This document shows positions 45,275 through 58,329 of a DNA stretch of 64,000 nucleotides, one piece after another (positions within the stretch are counted from its first letter, which is position 1; each line of letters opens with the position of its first letter). This DNA comes from Blepharisma stoltei (lineage: Eukaryota > Ciliophora > Heterotrichea > Heterotrichida > Blepharismidae): contig CAJZBQ010000044.1 of assembly GCA_914767885.1 (NCBI GenBank), positions 682,001-746,000 on the forward strand. The letters are read 5' to 3'. The notes under the pieces are model-generated. The model was not told where the DNA came from and did no database searches. It saw only the letters and a list, made by a program, of their open reading frames with translations. A program made the translations under genes and the position numbers.

Positions 45275-46109
45275 AAAATAAGAGAGATGGCATGAAATTA
45301 TCTGCTAATTAACTAGATAAATTTTATTAGTTGGGAGTAAAGAATAGAGTGTAGATTTTTTATAGCCATTACGTGTGCAATTATTAAAGGTTTTAAAATG
45401 ATTCATTAATCAAATTTTAAAAAAAAGCCTAAATAGCCTAATTAAAATTGATTATGGTGGATATCATTTATAAGCTGATGATGCAAGTATAAACAAAGCA
45501 TGCGAGCTGTGCTTGAGACTAAACTTAATTTCTATGCGCTAGCTTAATTATTTTAGATTTAAGACTGAAGATATGCTTATGGCTGTTTAATTGAGAGTAA
45601 AAATGTCTAAAATTTATCTGCTGATTAAAATTACAAGATTAATTTAGAAGAGAATATTTTATACTTTGCCTCTAAATAATCTATCGGCTCTAATACAATT
45701 AAAATTATGATCTCTATAAGAAATATGTCAGAATCTCTATATTACTGCAAGAGCTTATCATTAAATGAATTAATTTCAATGGAATAAAAGATTAATTAAC
45801 TTATTATTGTGTTTTCCATATTTATAATAGTCTGCTACTTTAATTTCTTGTCTTGCTTGGCGTGGAAAATTTACTCCAACATTTCGAAAAAATTTACACT
45901 TTCCGATAAGATAAGAAATTATCGCAAGGCATTATAAAACATTGAACCAACTTCTGGCCTCCTTCACTATAAAAATAAAAAAATCATATAAATTCGATAC
46001 ATCACAATTTACTATTCTCTAATAAAAGATTACGCTAAAATTGGAACGTGCTGCAGGCTTTTATTTCTCACTCAGCCATTTTGTTGATTAATATTTAAGA
46101 GAAATAAGA
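45275..46109. other. AT-rich intergenic region
   Basis: About 830 bp between divergent HSF and VPS26 genes; no coding frame, repeat family or terminal inverted repeat recognised. Confidence 0.5.
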
Positions 46110-47040
46110 ATGGTAAGACCTAATTAGTTTGGGAAGAAGGCTGAAGTGGTTTTAGAGCTCGACAACCTAGAAGGGCGCAAAACAGCAACATTCAAAGAGA
46201 GCTCAGGAAAAGAAGTCTCACTTCCTGTCTATACCGTACTATCCAATTAGGGCAACGAGGATATTTCAGGCCGTCTCGTCGTCAACATGAAAAGAGGCAA
46301 AAAAATCGAGCATCAAGGCATAAAAGTAGAACTTATCGGCCGCATAGGTATTTTTCTATATAGACATCACATATGAGCGTAACCAAACAAGCGACTTCGT
46401 CTCCATGTCCAGAGAGCTCGAACCTCCAGGGACAATTAATGAATCTGCCACTATTCCTTTTTCCTTCAACAAAGTAGACAAACAGTTCGAAACCTACCAA
46501 GGCCGCTTCTGCAAAGTCCGCTATATTATCAAAACAACCATCCTGCGTAAGAATTTCTCCTCAAACATTGTGAACGAGCAAGAAATTTCAGTCTTGAACA
46601 CTACAAATGAAGCTGAAGACAGTACCTCAATCAAAATGGAAGTGGGCATTGAGGAGTGTCTACATATTGAGTTCGAATACAATAAGCATAAATACCACCT
46701 TAAGGACTGCATATTAGGGAAAGTCAACTTTTTGCTTGTGAGAATTAGGATTAAGTATATGGAAATTGCAATAATAAGAAGAGAAACCATTGGAGCTGGC
46801 GCTCAAGCTACCAATGAAAACGAAACTGTGGCGAAATATGAAGTGATGGACGGCGCTCCAGTCAGAGGAGAATTTATTCCTATCAGAGTCTTTTTAGGAG
46901 CTTTTGACTTGACTCCTACTTATTACAATGTCAACAATAAATTCTCAGTCAGACACTTCTTAAACCTTGTGTTGGTCGACGAAGAAGACCGTCGCTACTT
47001 TAAGCAGCAAGAAATTGTGCTCTGGAGAAAAGACCTTTAA
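46110..47040 (+). CDS. VPS26: Retromer subunit VPS26
   Basis: 294 aa after removal of three mini-introns (15, 15, 16 nt). Segments match VPS26: [49 protein letters not shown], then [20 protein letters not shown] and [28 protein letters not shown]26 is an arrestin-fold subunit that, with VPS35 and VPS29, recycles cargo from endosomes. Length matches the family (about 300). The first exon is only ATG before intron 1. No IES in the gene. The next gene is an MRH-type receptor, on the opposite strand. Confidence 0.96.
46113..46127 (+). other. 15-nt intron 1 of VPS26
   Basis: GTAAGACCTAATTAG immediately after the start codon. Confidence 0.92.
46236..46250 (+). other. 15-nt intron 2 of VPS26
   Basis: GTACTATCCAATTAG between LPVYT and GNEDIS. 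Confidence 0.93.
46348..46363 (+). other. 16-nt intron 3 of VPS26
   Basis: GTATTTTTCTATATAG, splitting the Asp codon of GRIDITYE. Confidence 0.93.
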
Positions 47041-47083
47041 GTAATAGGAATTATTTAAATGGCTTATTATTATGGTTTAGCAG

Positions 47084-47803
47084 TTATTCTCTTCCTCTGA
47101 CTCTCTCAACAAAATCTCTACCCTTACTTAGCGTATATTGAACTCCATCCCCCACTAATGAAGGAAGTTCAGTCCAAAAAGCTCTGTGAGGTATGCTTTC
47201 TGAAATTGACAATTCTGGGTCGTTTTTTCTATTTATTACAGATCCGACAATACAATATACTGCAAATATAATCACAGTAGCTACAATCAATAAAGTTCCA
47301 GTGCTTAGTCCTGTAGATTTTTTAGTTACCCCACTTTTGCCTGGGCATACATTTTTACTGTTGATTTCAAAGGTATAGACACATGTGGAAAATTCTTCAA
47401 TCATTGTTATGCGAGTTTTTTCTTTTGCGCAATGCAGATTGTATATGACTTGCCGAGGGCCATTGTAGCAATTATCGCCATTGAAGTAGGTCAATTGAAT
47501 TCCAAGGTCTGGGTCGTCTGAATTTATGTAGGTTGCTTTTGGGGGAGCTCCGCTTTGCCGAGCAAGCACTGCGACGCAGTTTCCATTGTATTCCCATTGT
47601 GTAGCAATTCCTGGGTCAGCTCCACAGGTCTTATGGGCATCTCCACAGATATTAACGCGATATACAAAATCCATAGCATCCATTTCGTAATCTGGAACTT
47701 CAGTGTATAGAGAGCTCAAGTCAATCACGTTTCCGTCAGGCATTGTGAACTTGCATGGGTATTGGCCTGCACTAGATAAAGAGAATAATAATAAAATCCA
47801 CAT
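47084..47803 (-). CDS. MRH-type type-I membrane protein (M6PR/ATG27-like)
   Basis: 239 aa. Signal peptide MWILLLFSLSSAG, a Cys-rich luminal domain (paired Cys, GNCVAVLARQ, YFNGDNCYNGPRQVIYNLHC) of mannose-6-phosphate-receptor-homology type, one transmembrane segment (residues about 168-190) and a short cytosolic tail. The family sorts lysosomal enzymes or acts in autophagy (ATG27). It is convergent with VPS26, a retromer subunit that recycles such receptors; the link is suggestive only. No IES in the gene. Confidence 0.8.
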   Translation of the reverse strand: MWILLLFSLSSAGQYPCKFTMPDGNVIDLSSLYTEVPDYEMDAMDFVYRVNICGDAHKTCGADPGIATQWEYNGNCVAVLARQSGAPPKATYINSDDPDLGIQLTYFNGDNCYNGPRQVIYNLHCAKEKTRITMIEEFSTCVYTFEINSKNVCPGKSGVTKKSTGLSTGTLLIVATVIIFAVYCIVGSVINRKNDPELSISESIPHRAFWTELPSLVGDGVQYTLSKGRDFVERVRGRE

Positions 47804-48313
47804 TTATAGTTTAAAAGTATATAGGGTTTTCCCTATATAGCCCTGTAAGGGCTGTGGATTCTGTCCAGAATCCTTTGGTTGGTGGAACCAACAAGTGAGT
47901 TGGTCCGACCAACGTACCGAGTTGGTCCCACCAACCAAAGGATTCCGGACAGAATCCACAGCCCTTACAGGGCTATAAAAGGCAAAGGCCAATATATTCT
48001 ATAGTGGTGATCTCATTTGGATTTTGCAGTAAGCAATCCTAAAGGAAAATAAAATTATAAAAGTAATTTTTCTTTAGACTAGAAGCAAGAATGATAAATT
48101 AAACAAGAGTTAAGTTTGTTACAAAAATGCCTTTTTCAAAATTTTTATTTTAGGTAGAGTTTCCTGAATAAATATAAAAGCTATGCACTATACCTATAAT
48201 TAAAAAAAATTAATCATTATCGAATCATTTGGTTTAAATCTTAATCAAAATCATAAACATGCGAATATAAATTTCTATAAGTAAAAATTCGAAAATATTG
48301 CTTAATAATAAAT
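47804..48313. other. Divergent intergenic region with a palindromic element
   Basis: Between the divergent MRH and p62/NBR1-like genes. It contains the palindromic element at 47836-47977; otherwise AT-rich with no gene. Confidence 0.55.
47836..47977. repeat. 142-bp near-perfect palindrome (probable palindromic IES)
   Basis: Arms begin TATAGCCCTGTAAGGGCTGT and match over about 57 bp with one mismatch (CCAGAATCC/CCGGAATCC). The loop holds further GTTGGTCCGACCAAC symmetry. Same TATAG..CTATA edge style as the palindromic IES in HSF, and GC-richer than its flanks. It lies 5' of a gene, so excision cannot be frame-tested. Confidence 0.85.
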
Positions 48314-49606
48314 ATGACCTCTATCAAGCTCTTTTTTGCTGATGAATGCCGTAGAATTCCACATGCACCTCCCACCATCATCCAGCTTCGAGAAAAAATA
48401 AAAGAATTATTCGGAGTTGAAAATCCACTTATCCAATACAAAGATGAAGAAGATGATTTAATTACAATTCAAACTCAAGAAGAATACACCGAGCCTCTCA
48501 CTTCAACACGAGGGCCATTAAAGCTATATATCAGTCAGGTAGTCAACTTCGCATCAATCCTCGCAAGTGTTCCTTTATGCAGTTCTGATGCTGGCCACGA
48601 AAGTGAAGAAGACATTGAATTGCTTGAATCTGGATCAGCAGAAGTTGACGCAGCTGTGCCAAATGCTGTTGAAAAATCAATAGAAACAGCAGAAATTGAG
48701 TATCAAGAAGTAGGGAACTCAGTTATTGTTCCACAAACATCAGAGCAAGCCAGCAATACAAGTTTGGTAACAGAAGAAAAAGGGATCATTACAACTGATT
48801 TTCAAATGATTGATGAATCCTGCTGCTCAAAAGTAGAAACTGCTGAGAGTGGCTGTGATGCAAAAAAATTCTCGTCTCAAAATATAGAAACTGTACCTTT
48901 TCAAATTGAAAGCGTGGAATCAGAAACAGTGGCAATTCCTATGATAGAAAATTCTTCTAATACTGCAGAGCTGCAAATGAAAGAAGCAGGGGTTGGCCCT
49001 AGAAAAGGAGGGGAAATAGGAGTCCAAAGCATTGAAGCCATGCCAGGACTGCTTGAAAGTTTAAGAAGTATCATTAGAGAAGAAATTGGGAGCCTAGATA
49101 AGCTAAAACTGTCAGGTTTACAAGTTGTGCACCAAGTAGAGTGCAGAATATGCCATACGAAGCCTATAGTTGGAATTAGATATAAATGCCAAGAGTGTGG
49201 GTTTAGCCTTTGTGAAGTTTGTGAGGATTCTTTTGACCATGAGCATCCGATGTATAAGATGAAAAAAGCTGAGGAAGCTGCAATAAAACTTCCTCCCCCT
49301 CCACCCCCAGTTTTTAATCTGCCTCATCTGCTGCCTAATATTGAAAAAGAGCCAGCTAAAAAAGTGATTGAACCTCCAAAGCCTATCCCTGCTATACCAG
49401 CTCCTATTAAATATCCTGATATTGAACCAATAAAACCACAAAATCCAATCGAAGAAATTAATAGAGTTAATAAAATGTCAGAAAGGTTCCAAAAAGCCAA
49501 ACAATTGGAAGATCTAGGTTTCAAAGATGCAAAGAAAAACCTAAGAGCACTAGAAAAAGCTAGCTATAACCTGGATCAAGCAGTTGAAATATTATTGGAA
49601 GAATAA
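48314..49606 (+). CDS. p62/NBR1-like autophagy receptor (PB1-ZZ-UBA)
   Basis: 430 aa. N-terminal PB1 domain (residues 1-75; IKLFFADECRRIPHAPP with an OPCA-like YKDEEDDLITI). A ZZ zinc finger follows at about residues 275-310 (CRICHTKPIVGIRYKCQECG, LCEVCEDSFDHEH). After a Pro-rich linker there is a C-terminal UBA (residues about 390-430; ERFQKAKQLEDLGFKDA, ALEKASYNLDQAVEILLEE). That order is diagnostic of SQSTM1/NBR1 receptors that bring ubiquitinated cargo to autophagosomes. The 190-residue linker between PB1 and ZZ is acidic. No IES or intron seen. Confidence 0.92.
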   Translation: MTSIKLFFADECRRIPHAPPTIIQLREKIKELFGVENPLIQYKDEEDDLITIQTQEEYTEPLTSTRGPLKLYISQVVNFASILASVPLCSSDAGHESEEDIELLESGSAEVDAAVPNAVEKSIETAEIEYQEVGNSVIVPQTSEQASNTSLVTEEKGIITTDFQMIDESCCSKVETAESGCDAKKFSSQNIETVPFQIESVESETVAIPMIENSSNTAELQMKEAGVGPRKGGEIGVQSIEAMPGLLESLRSIIREEIGSLDKLKLSGLQVVHQVECRICHTKPIVGIRYKCQECGFSLCEVCEDSFDHEHPMYKMKKAEEAAIKLPPPPPPVFNLPHLLPNIEKEPAKKVIEPPKPIPAIPAPIKYPDIEPIKPQNPIEEINRVNKMSERFQKAKQLEDLGFKDAKKNLRALEKASYNLDQAVEILLEE

Positions 49607-49911
49607 ATAATATTATTAGATTAATTCCTTCAATAAATCATTATAGTTAATCAATGTTTCATTACTATAATACAATATCTGTTGCAATCTAAAAACTAGA
49701 AAGAATTCCGCAATTATAATAAGATTGCCTACTAAAACTATAAGGAGCAATTTAAAGGGCTTTTATACGTACTTGAAATAAACCTGCATGAAAAGGCCAT
49801 TGTTGTCTTTTCTTTTAAAAAAGCTTGGGCTATCAAAAATGCAAAAAGAAAAGAGAAGAAATTTGATTAATATTGATCATTATTTATAATATTGGTCCAG
49901 TTTTTTTATGA
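49607..49911. other. AT-rich intergenic region
   Basis: Short convergent spacer of about 305 bp; nothing recognised except the motif GCTATCAAAAATGC (about 49826), which also occurs twice in the HSF IES. Confidence 0.45.
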
Positions 49912-51567
<1,656 letters not shown>

Positions 51568-52076
51568 GATATATATTAAAGTAATGCAGAATTATAAATT
51601 TCTATGGAAGAAGGTTGATAATTTTTTTTGAGAGTTAATAACTTTGAAGAAAAAGTTTGGAGACGGGCTAAAATGGCAATAAGAATGCTAATATGCTAAA
51701 AATCTTGAAATTTAAAATCATAAAACTTGGTTGGATGATTTTTAGAGATCAGCTAATTAAAAGTGAATGGAGATAATAAATTGAAGTACAATGAAGAAAG
51801 ATTTATTTGGAGAATACTAATAATTTTGGCTTTATAATCTTGCTATAAATCTGAAACTAGCATATGTGGCCAGGAATGATTTTTTAAATTTCCATTAAAA
51901 TGCTTTTTAATTTATTTGTCATTATTTATTAACTGATTATATAATAATTGCTGTTTTCTTGAACATTATATATATTCTTATTCCATTCAAACTCATATTA
52001 ATTCAATATTTTATCAAGTTCTCTCTTAATAAAATTAATCAATTAAAATTAAATTTGAATTATTATATACTGACAC
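51568..52076. other. AT-rich intergenic region
   Basis: About 510 bp with nothing recognised. Confidence 0.45.
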
Positions 52077-53531
52077 TTAGCGAACATTATAATATTCCTG
52101 TGTCGCAGGGCTATAAAAGCACTTTAAAACACTATCATATACTAACTCTTTCAATTCTTCTGATTTTCTATCAGAATTATCTTCCTCCACTAAAGGTGGA
52201 GAAAACTGTCTATGCTGAAGTGCATCCCACATTCCTTTCTCGAAATAAAAAGGTTTTGGCAAATTGATTTCTCTAGTTTCTGTTTCCGATTTTCCATTAA
52301 ACGAAAGCGGCATTTTATTAGGCGTTTTTGTCAAAGACCCATCTTCTTTTCCATCATATTCAATGCTTTCAGTTAAAATTTCTTCTTCAACCTCTTCGCC
52401 TTCTTCATTCTTTTTACCATGGCTTTGGAATTTAGAATAGAGGTTTATTTCGACAGGCTTTTCTATTGGCTTTGGTGGCTTTAGCTCTAGTGGCGGCTTT
52501 CTAGGAGTATTCCCACCACTTGATATAAGCGATTTCGGCTTAGGAGGAGTAACGGTTTTTCCTGTTCGGATTCTTATTTGGGATTTTAAGCTGTTGTCTG
52601 GCACTTCGAATTCTCCTACGGATAATTTTTTTGCTCTTGGGGTAACTCCACAAGTTCCTAATTTTTGAGGTCTTGGCGGAAGGTTGATATTTTTTCGGCT
52701 TAAAGGTGCTGATTTGTGAGGCCTTACTAGCGGTGTTATGATTGAGCTTCGATTTCATGGCGACGCAGTCCTGTTTCCAAGCTTCCCCATACTGATGTTT
52801 CCTGATATAAAAGGTTCAGTAGTCGTAATATTTTTTCCGTCTATTTTTTTTGGAATTCTTTCAGAAGTCAGCAATAAATTTTGAAAGTCCACATTTGTCA
52901 TAAACTCTAAATGTTTTGGAAGCGGTTCATATCCTGTAGCTTTACTTTCAGCATCAAAAATCGGGCTTCTTATCGTAAATACGTTTCTTAATTTGCAATA
53001 CGCAAAAATAGTTAACCCATCTAAAGATCTATGCCCTGCATTACCAAAGCATAAATTAACAAAACTTTCAATATCCACACACAGATTTATTCTGGTAGCA
53101 TAAAAAGCTGCTTTTTTTCTATAAAATTAATAGTAAATAAATAGTATTTTCATTAACCAATTTATTCATTTATTTTTTTGAATGTCAGTTGGGATTCTTG
53201 CATTCAATGGATTTACTGTAAGATCTTTACAGGCTGTTGTAAACAGAATTCTACGTTTTGCATTGGCTCTATCAGTTATGCGTAGCTCAAATGAAAAGTT
53301 GTGAGAGCCAGGGATGAAAACTTGCATCACAAGGTATTGCTGGAGCAATCCGAGCTTGTCTATATCATTTGAAGGGAATGCAATTTTTGATAGATGAGTT
53401 TCTAAACTGAAAATGTAAGACTTTGCAGATTGGTCGTAAAATGGCTGATATGATTTGCCGAGCTTCAAATTTTTGTCTTTAGGATTCAAAATTTCAACAG
53501 CTCTGCCACTTTGGAATGTCTCTTTAAACAT
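52077..53531 (-). CDS. CFAP20-domain protein (CFAP20DC-like) with a 51-bp IES
   Basis: 467 aa after removing 51 bp (53120-53170). The N-terminal domain (residues 1-185) resembles CFAP20: MFKETFQSGRAVEILNP, VFIPGSHNFSFELRITD, RILFTTACKDLTVNPLNARIPTD and, after the junction, INLCVDIESFVNL with SLDGLTIFAYCKLRNVF as in CFAP20DC. The C-terminal 280 residues are disordered, Pro/Lys-rich. CFAP20-type proteins line the axonemal inner junction or microtubule seams. One TGA encodes Trp in TASPWNRSS. Confidence 0.82.
53120..53170. other. 51-bp IES in the CFAP20-domain gene
   Basis: TA 53120-21 and 53171-72; removal joins IPTDIQKN to RKKAAFYATRINL in frame. Unremoved, the frame continues into a TAA-bearing AT-rich stretch. 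Confidence 0.7.
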
Positions 53532-54622
53532 AATATTGCATTTTTTTAATTTCTTAGATTTTGTTATCTATTGGATTCAGTTTTTGATCAGAGTTAAACG
53601 AAAATTATAGGAAATCGTTATTATAAGAGTGGAAAAGCTTAATTAGAAGATAATTTTTAGAATTTAGAAAACTGTGGCAAATAAATAGTTTTATTTTAAA
53701 TCAAGAGAAAAGAAGCATTTCTTACTCCTTTACCCTTGTGGGCGATTTACTATTGCTCGATCAAGAATGGTTAAAATATAGATAATTTGTTTTATAGTTA
53801 TTATATTAAAAACTTTCCGAAAAGAAAGTCTTTACGAACGAGAGAAAAAGATAGTTTTATGAATATATAGGTAAATATGCTAGATATCACATAGGTACGG
53901 GTCAACTGCAATACTCTAACATTACTATTATAAAATAAATAATTAGATTTAAGGCGAGTTAGATGAATTGATTTTTATTTTACCAAATGAAATCGTTCCA
54001 TCAAAATTCCCTAACTCTAAGAAATAAATAAACTTTTAAATTTTATAAAGAATTCCTATTGAATTTATATCAAAACTATTTAAATAAAAAATATCATTTT
54101 TATCAAAAAAAAACAAAAATTTTTTTGAAAATTTTTAAAAAAAAAAAAAAATTAATTTTTTTTAAAATTTACAATCAAGGATAATAAATTTATTTAAATA
54201 AGATGCTCTTTATACTTTTATCTTTAAAAAAGAGCAAGATATAACTAAATTTTTAATTTTAGTTAATAAGAAACATTTAATTTATATTAAAACTTTTTAG
54301 ATAAAAATTATATATAATTTTTTATTATAAAATTAAATTTTGTTCCAATTTAAAGGGGGTTAATTTACCAAAAAAGTGGAAATTTTACCGATATTTTGTT
54401 CCAATTTAAAGGGGGGGGAGTAAGAAATTTCAATAAACTTTTGTATAAAGGTGGGGAAGCTATATCTTTATAGTATATAAGATTGATATTCCAGTGCTTT
54501 TAATTTTAAATTTAAGAACAGAAAATAATTTATGATAATATTTGAACACCGAAAAGCTTTTATCTTTATAAATTAATGAATTTACGTGTCTATCCATAAC
54601 TTATTTAGATTAGAAATAACTC
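53532..54622. other. Intergenic region mostly occupied by an IES-like element
   Basis: No gene; 698 of about 1,090 bp is the TA-bounded element at 53723-54420. Confidence 0.55.
53723..54420. mobile_element. 698-bp element with TTTAAATTGGAAC right terminus (intergenic)
   Basis: TA 53723-24 and 54421-22. The right end (complement) is TTACTCCCCCCCC then TTTAAATTGGAACAAAATAT, repeated about 60 bp inwards as CCCCCTTTAAATTGGAAC, as in the IES at 39272. The left end (TTACTCCTTTACCCTTGTGG) is divergent. Between genes, so not frame-testable. Confidence 0.68.
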
Positions 54623-57286
54623 TTACTTTTTACTTCTTCCTCCTCTCAGTAAGCTTTTCTCCAAAGTTAGAATTGGGCTTTCTACCATAAGTGATAATAT
54701 AGTCCCTGCAATAGCTGAAAACAGTAAAGTCCCAACTGCATGATAACAAATATCTAGATCATCATAATATAGTGCTTGATCTCGTGAAAAAACATACCAA
54801 TAAATAAACAACGGGTGAACGACATAAAACGCAAAGCTAACTTTCGCAAGTGGAGATAAAATACGAAGTGTTAAAAAATATAAAAGGCACCTGCAATATC
54901 CAAATATGCTGATCTAGGCATGATGTGAGCAGTATTTTATTATATGCTTGGAATGAATAAGAAATAGAAACTTTATATGCATAAAAAACTTATTGTTTTA
55001 ATTCACTCTTAGCAGTATAGCATAGGAACGATGAAAAATAGAAGCCCAAAGCAAAAGCCGAAATGGTCAAATGTCATAAATGCAGCTTTGTGAGGTGTTG
55101 ACCAATAATCAAGCCCATGCTCATTGAGCTGAGCCGGTGAAAAGTTAATAATTACCATCAGAGTAAATCCAAAAATATAGCCAATGTAACGGAATGCTGG
55201 GACATGCACCCATTTGAAGGCTTTGATTTCATAATATGTAACGATATCTCTTTCTATAGGAATACTTGGCTTTTCTTCTTGAATAAGATTGTAATGAGGG
55301 TTCAATTCGACGTTAAGGCTTTCTTTAGCTGCAGCTTTTTCTGCCTTTGCATCTACTGAAGCGCGGTACATGAATCCAACGATTATTCCTAGTAGATAAG
55401 GAGACATTCTTGCATAAGGCTTGACATAATTGCTTACCTTTTTCTATGAGTTAGTAAGTTTTGGTTTGCTTATTAATACCTAATTCTTCTAAATTTAGAA
55501 AAAAATAGGATATTTGAGAGAGGAAATTTTTAATTTAATATTAAAAATTTATGTTTGAATTCGAGATGCATAAAATTTAAAAAGAATATGCTGAATTTTG
55601 ATAAAATATATATATTTTAAGATATATTGCTCTTTCAAGAGGTGGGTTAGAAATTGGTCTTTATTCCCAAGCCCATTCAGCAAAGTAGGATTCCAATCAT
55701 TAATATTAGCCTCAATCCCTACCACAAGCCAATTGACTCCTATCAAGCCTATACAAATCAAATATCCCCATAGTTTTTTTCTATAATACAAAATAAGTAT
55801 TATAGGAGAAAACACGTAAAATTGCACATCATTTGCAATGTACCAGCCCCACCCCATGCATGAAAATTCTTCTGTTGGGAAAAAGTTATTAAGAAACAGC
55901 AAGTTTGACCACCAATAATTTTGGCAAGATTCAGGAGTAACTTCCACAAAAAGTGGCCATTGTGGGCCACTACCTACATATCTGAGAAGAAATGCATATG
56001 TGAAAAAGCACATATAGTATATAGGAATCAGTCTAATAAATCTATGCATCTCAAATATACCCCAATTCATTCTTCCTTTAGATGCCTTTAAATGAGCTGT
56101 TGTAAGAAAAGCCAGCAAAAATCCAGCCATCAAAAAGAAAACGTCCACCACATAAATAATCAGGAATAAATGCTGCGTATCCATCCACAGATCAACGAGC
56201 CTAGCTGGATTGGAAAATGCTCCAGATAATTGATAAATGTAAGAGTGCCCAAAGACGACCATGACCATTGAAAAAACTCTTATACCATTGAATATTTGTA
56301 ATGTGTCAAACTCAGTAGGGATAATCAAATATGGTGTCGTCCAATCTTTCTGTTCCCCTGAACAGAAAATACTCTTTTGGCCGTTTTGATTATGAGGTTA
56401 AGTCTCGCAAAAAAGTTTATTCTGGCTATAATTGAATATTTAGCCTAAGGGTATGAAACTTCGGACAGCGATCCGATAGGAAAATAAAATTTATGTAAGT
56501 GCATAACTAGCCCGAGATGGTGGAGATTAGGATCTTTAGGATGTAGGTAGGTTCGCCGGAGCTGGAAAAAAGAAGAATGTCGAAATCAGAACACCTTTAG
56601 CGAAAGAACCAGTTCAACGAAACCAAATGGTGCCAGACATTTGGTGGGTGTGCAGAATTAGAATCCCGACTATTTGATCCTGCATAGGATGTTAAGCGAT
56701 GAAAGATATGAATAATTTAAGTTAAGTCAAATTCAGTGGGAAGAGCAGCCAGCTTTTTTCAGTTGGTCACTAGAGAAAATGCCATTGTTGTCTGTGAAAT
56801 CGGCCCAAATCGTTTGTGAGGATTTTTTTGAGCCATAAGGTCAAAAATAGTCCCAGCAATTACAGTAACAATTAATAAAATTCATAAAATAAGGGTGAAA
56901 ATTGCTTTTCCATCCATGCCTTCGCTGTTGAACTCAGTAGGAAAATGAGCCTTGTAACCTGTAATTTGTTGAAATTGGCTCAGGTTTAATTTCTCATAAA
57001 TTTCTGCTCCAACCTTGCTATAATCATCAAGAGTACAGTTAATTGGCCCACAAAAACCAAGCATTATTCTGAAATCGTTTAGCTTGGCTTCAATAAGTGC
57101 ATATTTAGCTGTTGTTAAATTATTGCATTCATTATACAAGCCTAGGTCGTCAAAGCCTCTGCCAGAATAATAAATCATTTTTTGGCCTCCTGGGTAGTGA
57201 GTGGGCATGTCAGTTATATCATTCCTGCACTTTTCAAGCTCTGCAAGAGCACCTAGGAGTATTGCAATAAAGATGCAACACTTCAT
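54623..57286 (-). CDS. NRF-6-like acyltransferase-3 membrane protein with three IESs
   Basis: 627 aa after removing 421 bp (56305-56725), 213 bp (55435-55647) and 146 bp (54872-55017); 1,884 nt remain, an exact codon multiple. Signal peptide MKCCIFIAILLGALA, a Cys-containing luminal NRF domain (residues 15-135), one TM, then about ten TMs of acyltransferase 3 (IFNGIRVFSMVMVVFGHSYI, GWGWYIANDVQFYVFSP, YARMSPYLLGIIVGF, PLAKVSFAFYVVHPL). NRF-6-like proteins are proposed lipid or sterol acyltransferases. The final TM segment is GTLLFSAIAGTILSLMVESP. Confidence 0.9.
54872..55017. other. 146-bp IES in the acyltransferase gene
   Basis: TA 54872-73 and 55018-19. Excision joins FIVPML to TLRILSPLAK in frame. 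No strong terminal inverted repeat. Confidence 0.76.
55435..55647. other. 213-bp IES in the acyltransferase gene
   Basis: TA 55435-36 and 55648-49. Excision joins GNKDQFL to SNYVKPYARMSP, the expected family sequence. Weak inverted ends (ACCCACCTCTTG / CCTTTTTCTATG). Confidence 0.83.
56305..56725. mobile_element. 421-bp IES in the acyltransferase gene
   Basis: Bounded by 12-bp imperfect direct repeats (GTCAAACTCAGT 56305-16 and GTCAAATTCAGT 56726-37; TA pairing a few bases away also works). Excision joins LAALPTEFD to TLQIFNGIRV. A GC-richer middle (56465-56700) contrasts with surrounding AT-rich DNA. A short hairpin GTTCCCCTGAAC lies at 56351. Confidence 0.76.
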
Positions 57287-57656
57287 AGTTAATGTATATA
57301 AATGACGTACAAGAACAAATGTGAGGACAATGTTTTAAATTGAGAGATTCCGAGATTTTTAGTTTTTAAGTCTCTGGTTTCTTATTAATTATTATTGATC
57401 TATATATTCAAATAAGAAAAATCGCAAACAAAGAACGAATTCTTAAAATAAAATTTTTCAAAATGTTGGTCTTGTTTATGGTTGCAAGAGAAAATAGTTT
57501 AATTTAATAAGACTGCTGTTATAATAAGAAGCACGCTTCTAGGGCTCTTGCTTACGTTTTAAAGTAACTAAAATTATTTCATATTTGTTTTTATCATCTT
57601 TATAAATTCTCCCATAACCTCTCATATTTCATATTGAAAAGAAACCTTTAGCTTTT

Positions 57657-58329
57657 TACTCCACCCAATTTAAATTGGAACAAAGAATCCGATAAATTTT
57701 TTGGCTAATTTTCCTTTTTAATAAACTTTTCTCTAAGTTAACCTCTTCTTCCTCATCAAGGCTGGAAATTTCCACCCCCACTTGCTCATTGTCCCCGAAG
57801 TAACTGGCATGTACCCTTCCTCGCCACTGCAGGATGGATTCACACGACCGATCTTGATTTCCATGACTCCTGGAGCTTATGAACCAATCGCCTGAGCTGA
57901 AACTCCCAGTTTCTCGTTAGGCAGATGCCACCTCTTGAACCCTATTAGAGGGATTTAGCAACTTGGGGCTTCTGCTGGTCCTGCCTTTCCAATGATGGAC
58001 TAATAGACAAAAACTCAAAGTCCCAGTGATTAGCTCCTAGTGCCCAAAAGCCTCACCCGATATACAAAAGGATTACCGGACCTCTTTATGCCCTTCTCCC
58101 TCACACTGGGCCATTACTGCTGTTGTTGAAGAAAACGGGTTAGGTGTGGTAATCTGTTGTCACTTATAAATTTTTTCTCTATAATTTTAAAAATTAAATT
58201 TCATAGTTTTTATTTTAATTTTAAAAATTTAAATAATATTCTATTGCCTTTTTACCATTAAATTATGTCAAAGCTAATTTTATAAAAATAAGTATTTGTC
58301 CCATATAAAATTTTCCTATTAAAGGGAGT
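57657..58329. mobile_element. 673-bp element with CCCAATTTAAATTGGAAC left terminus
   Basis: TA 57657-58 and 58330-31. Left TACTCCACCCAATTTAAATT, right complement TAACTCCCTTTAATAGGAAA. Its middle holds GC-rich block D, so this may again be an insertion within an element. Confidence 0.72.
57765..58150. repeat. GC-rich dispersed repeat, block D
   Basis: About 390 bp. It shares with block B (20592-21103) the segment around GCTGAAACTCCCAGTTTCTC (about 57896) followed by an A/G-rich ..GGCAGATGCCACCTC-type stretch. No coding frame. Confidence 0.65.
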
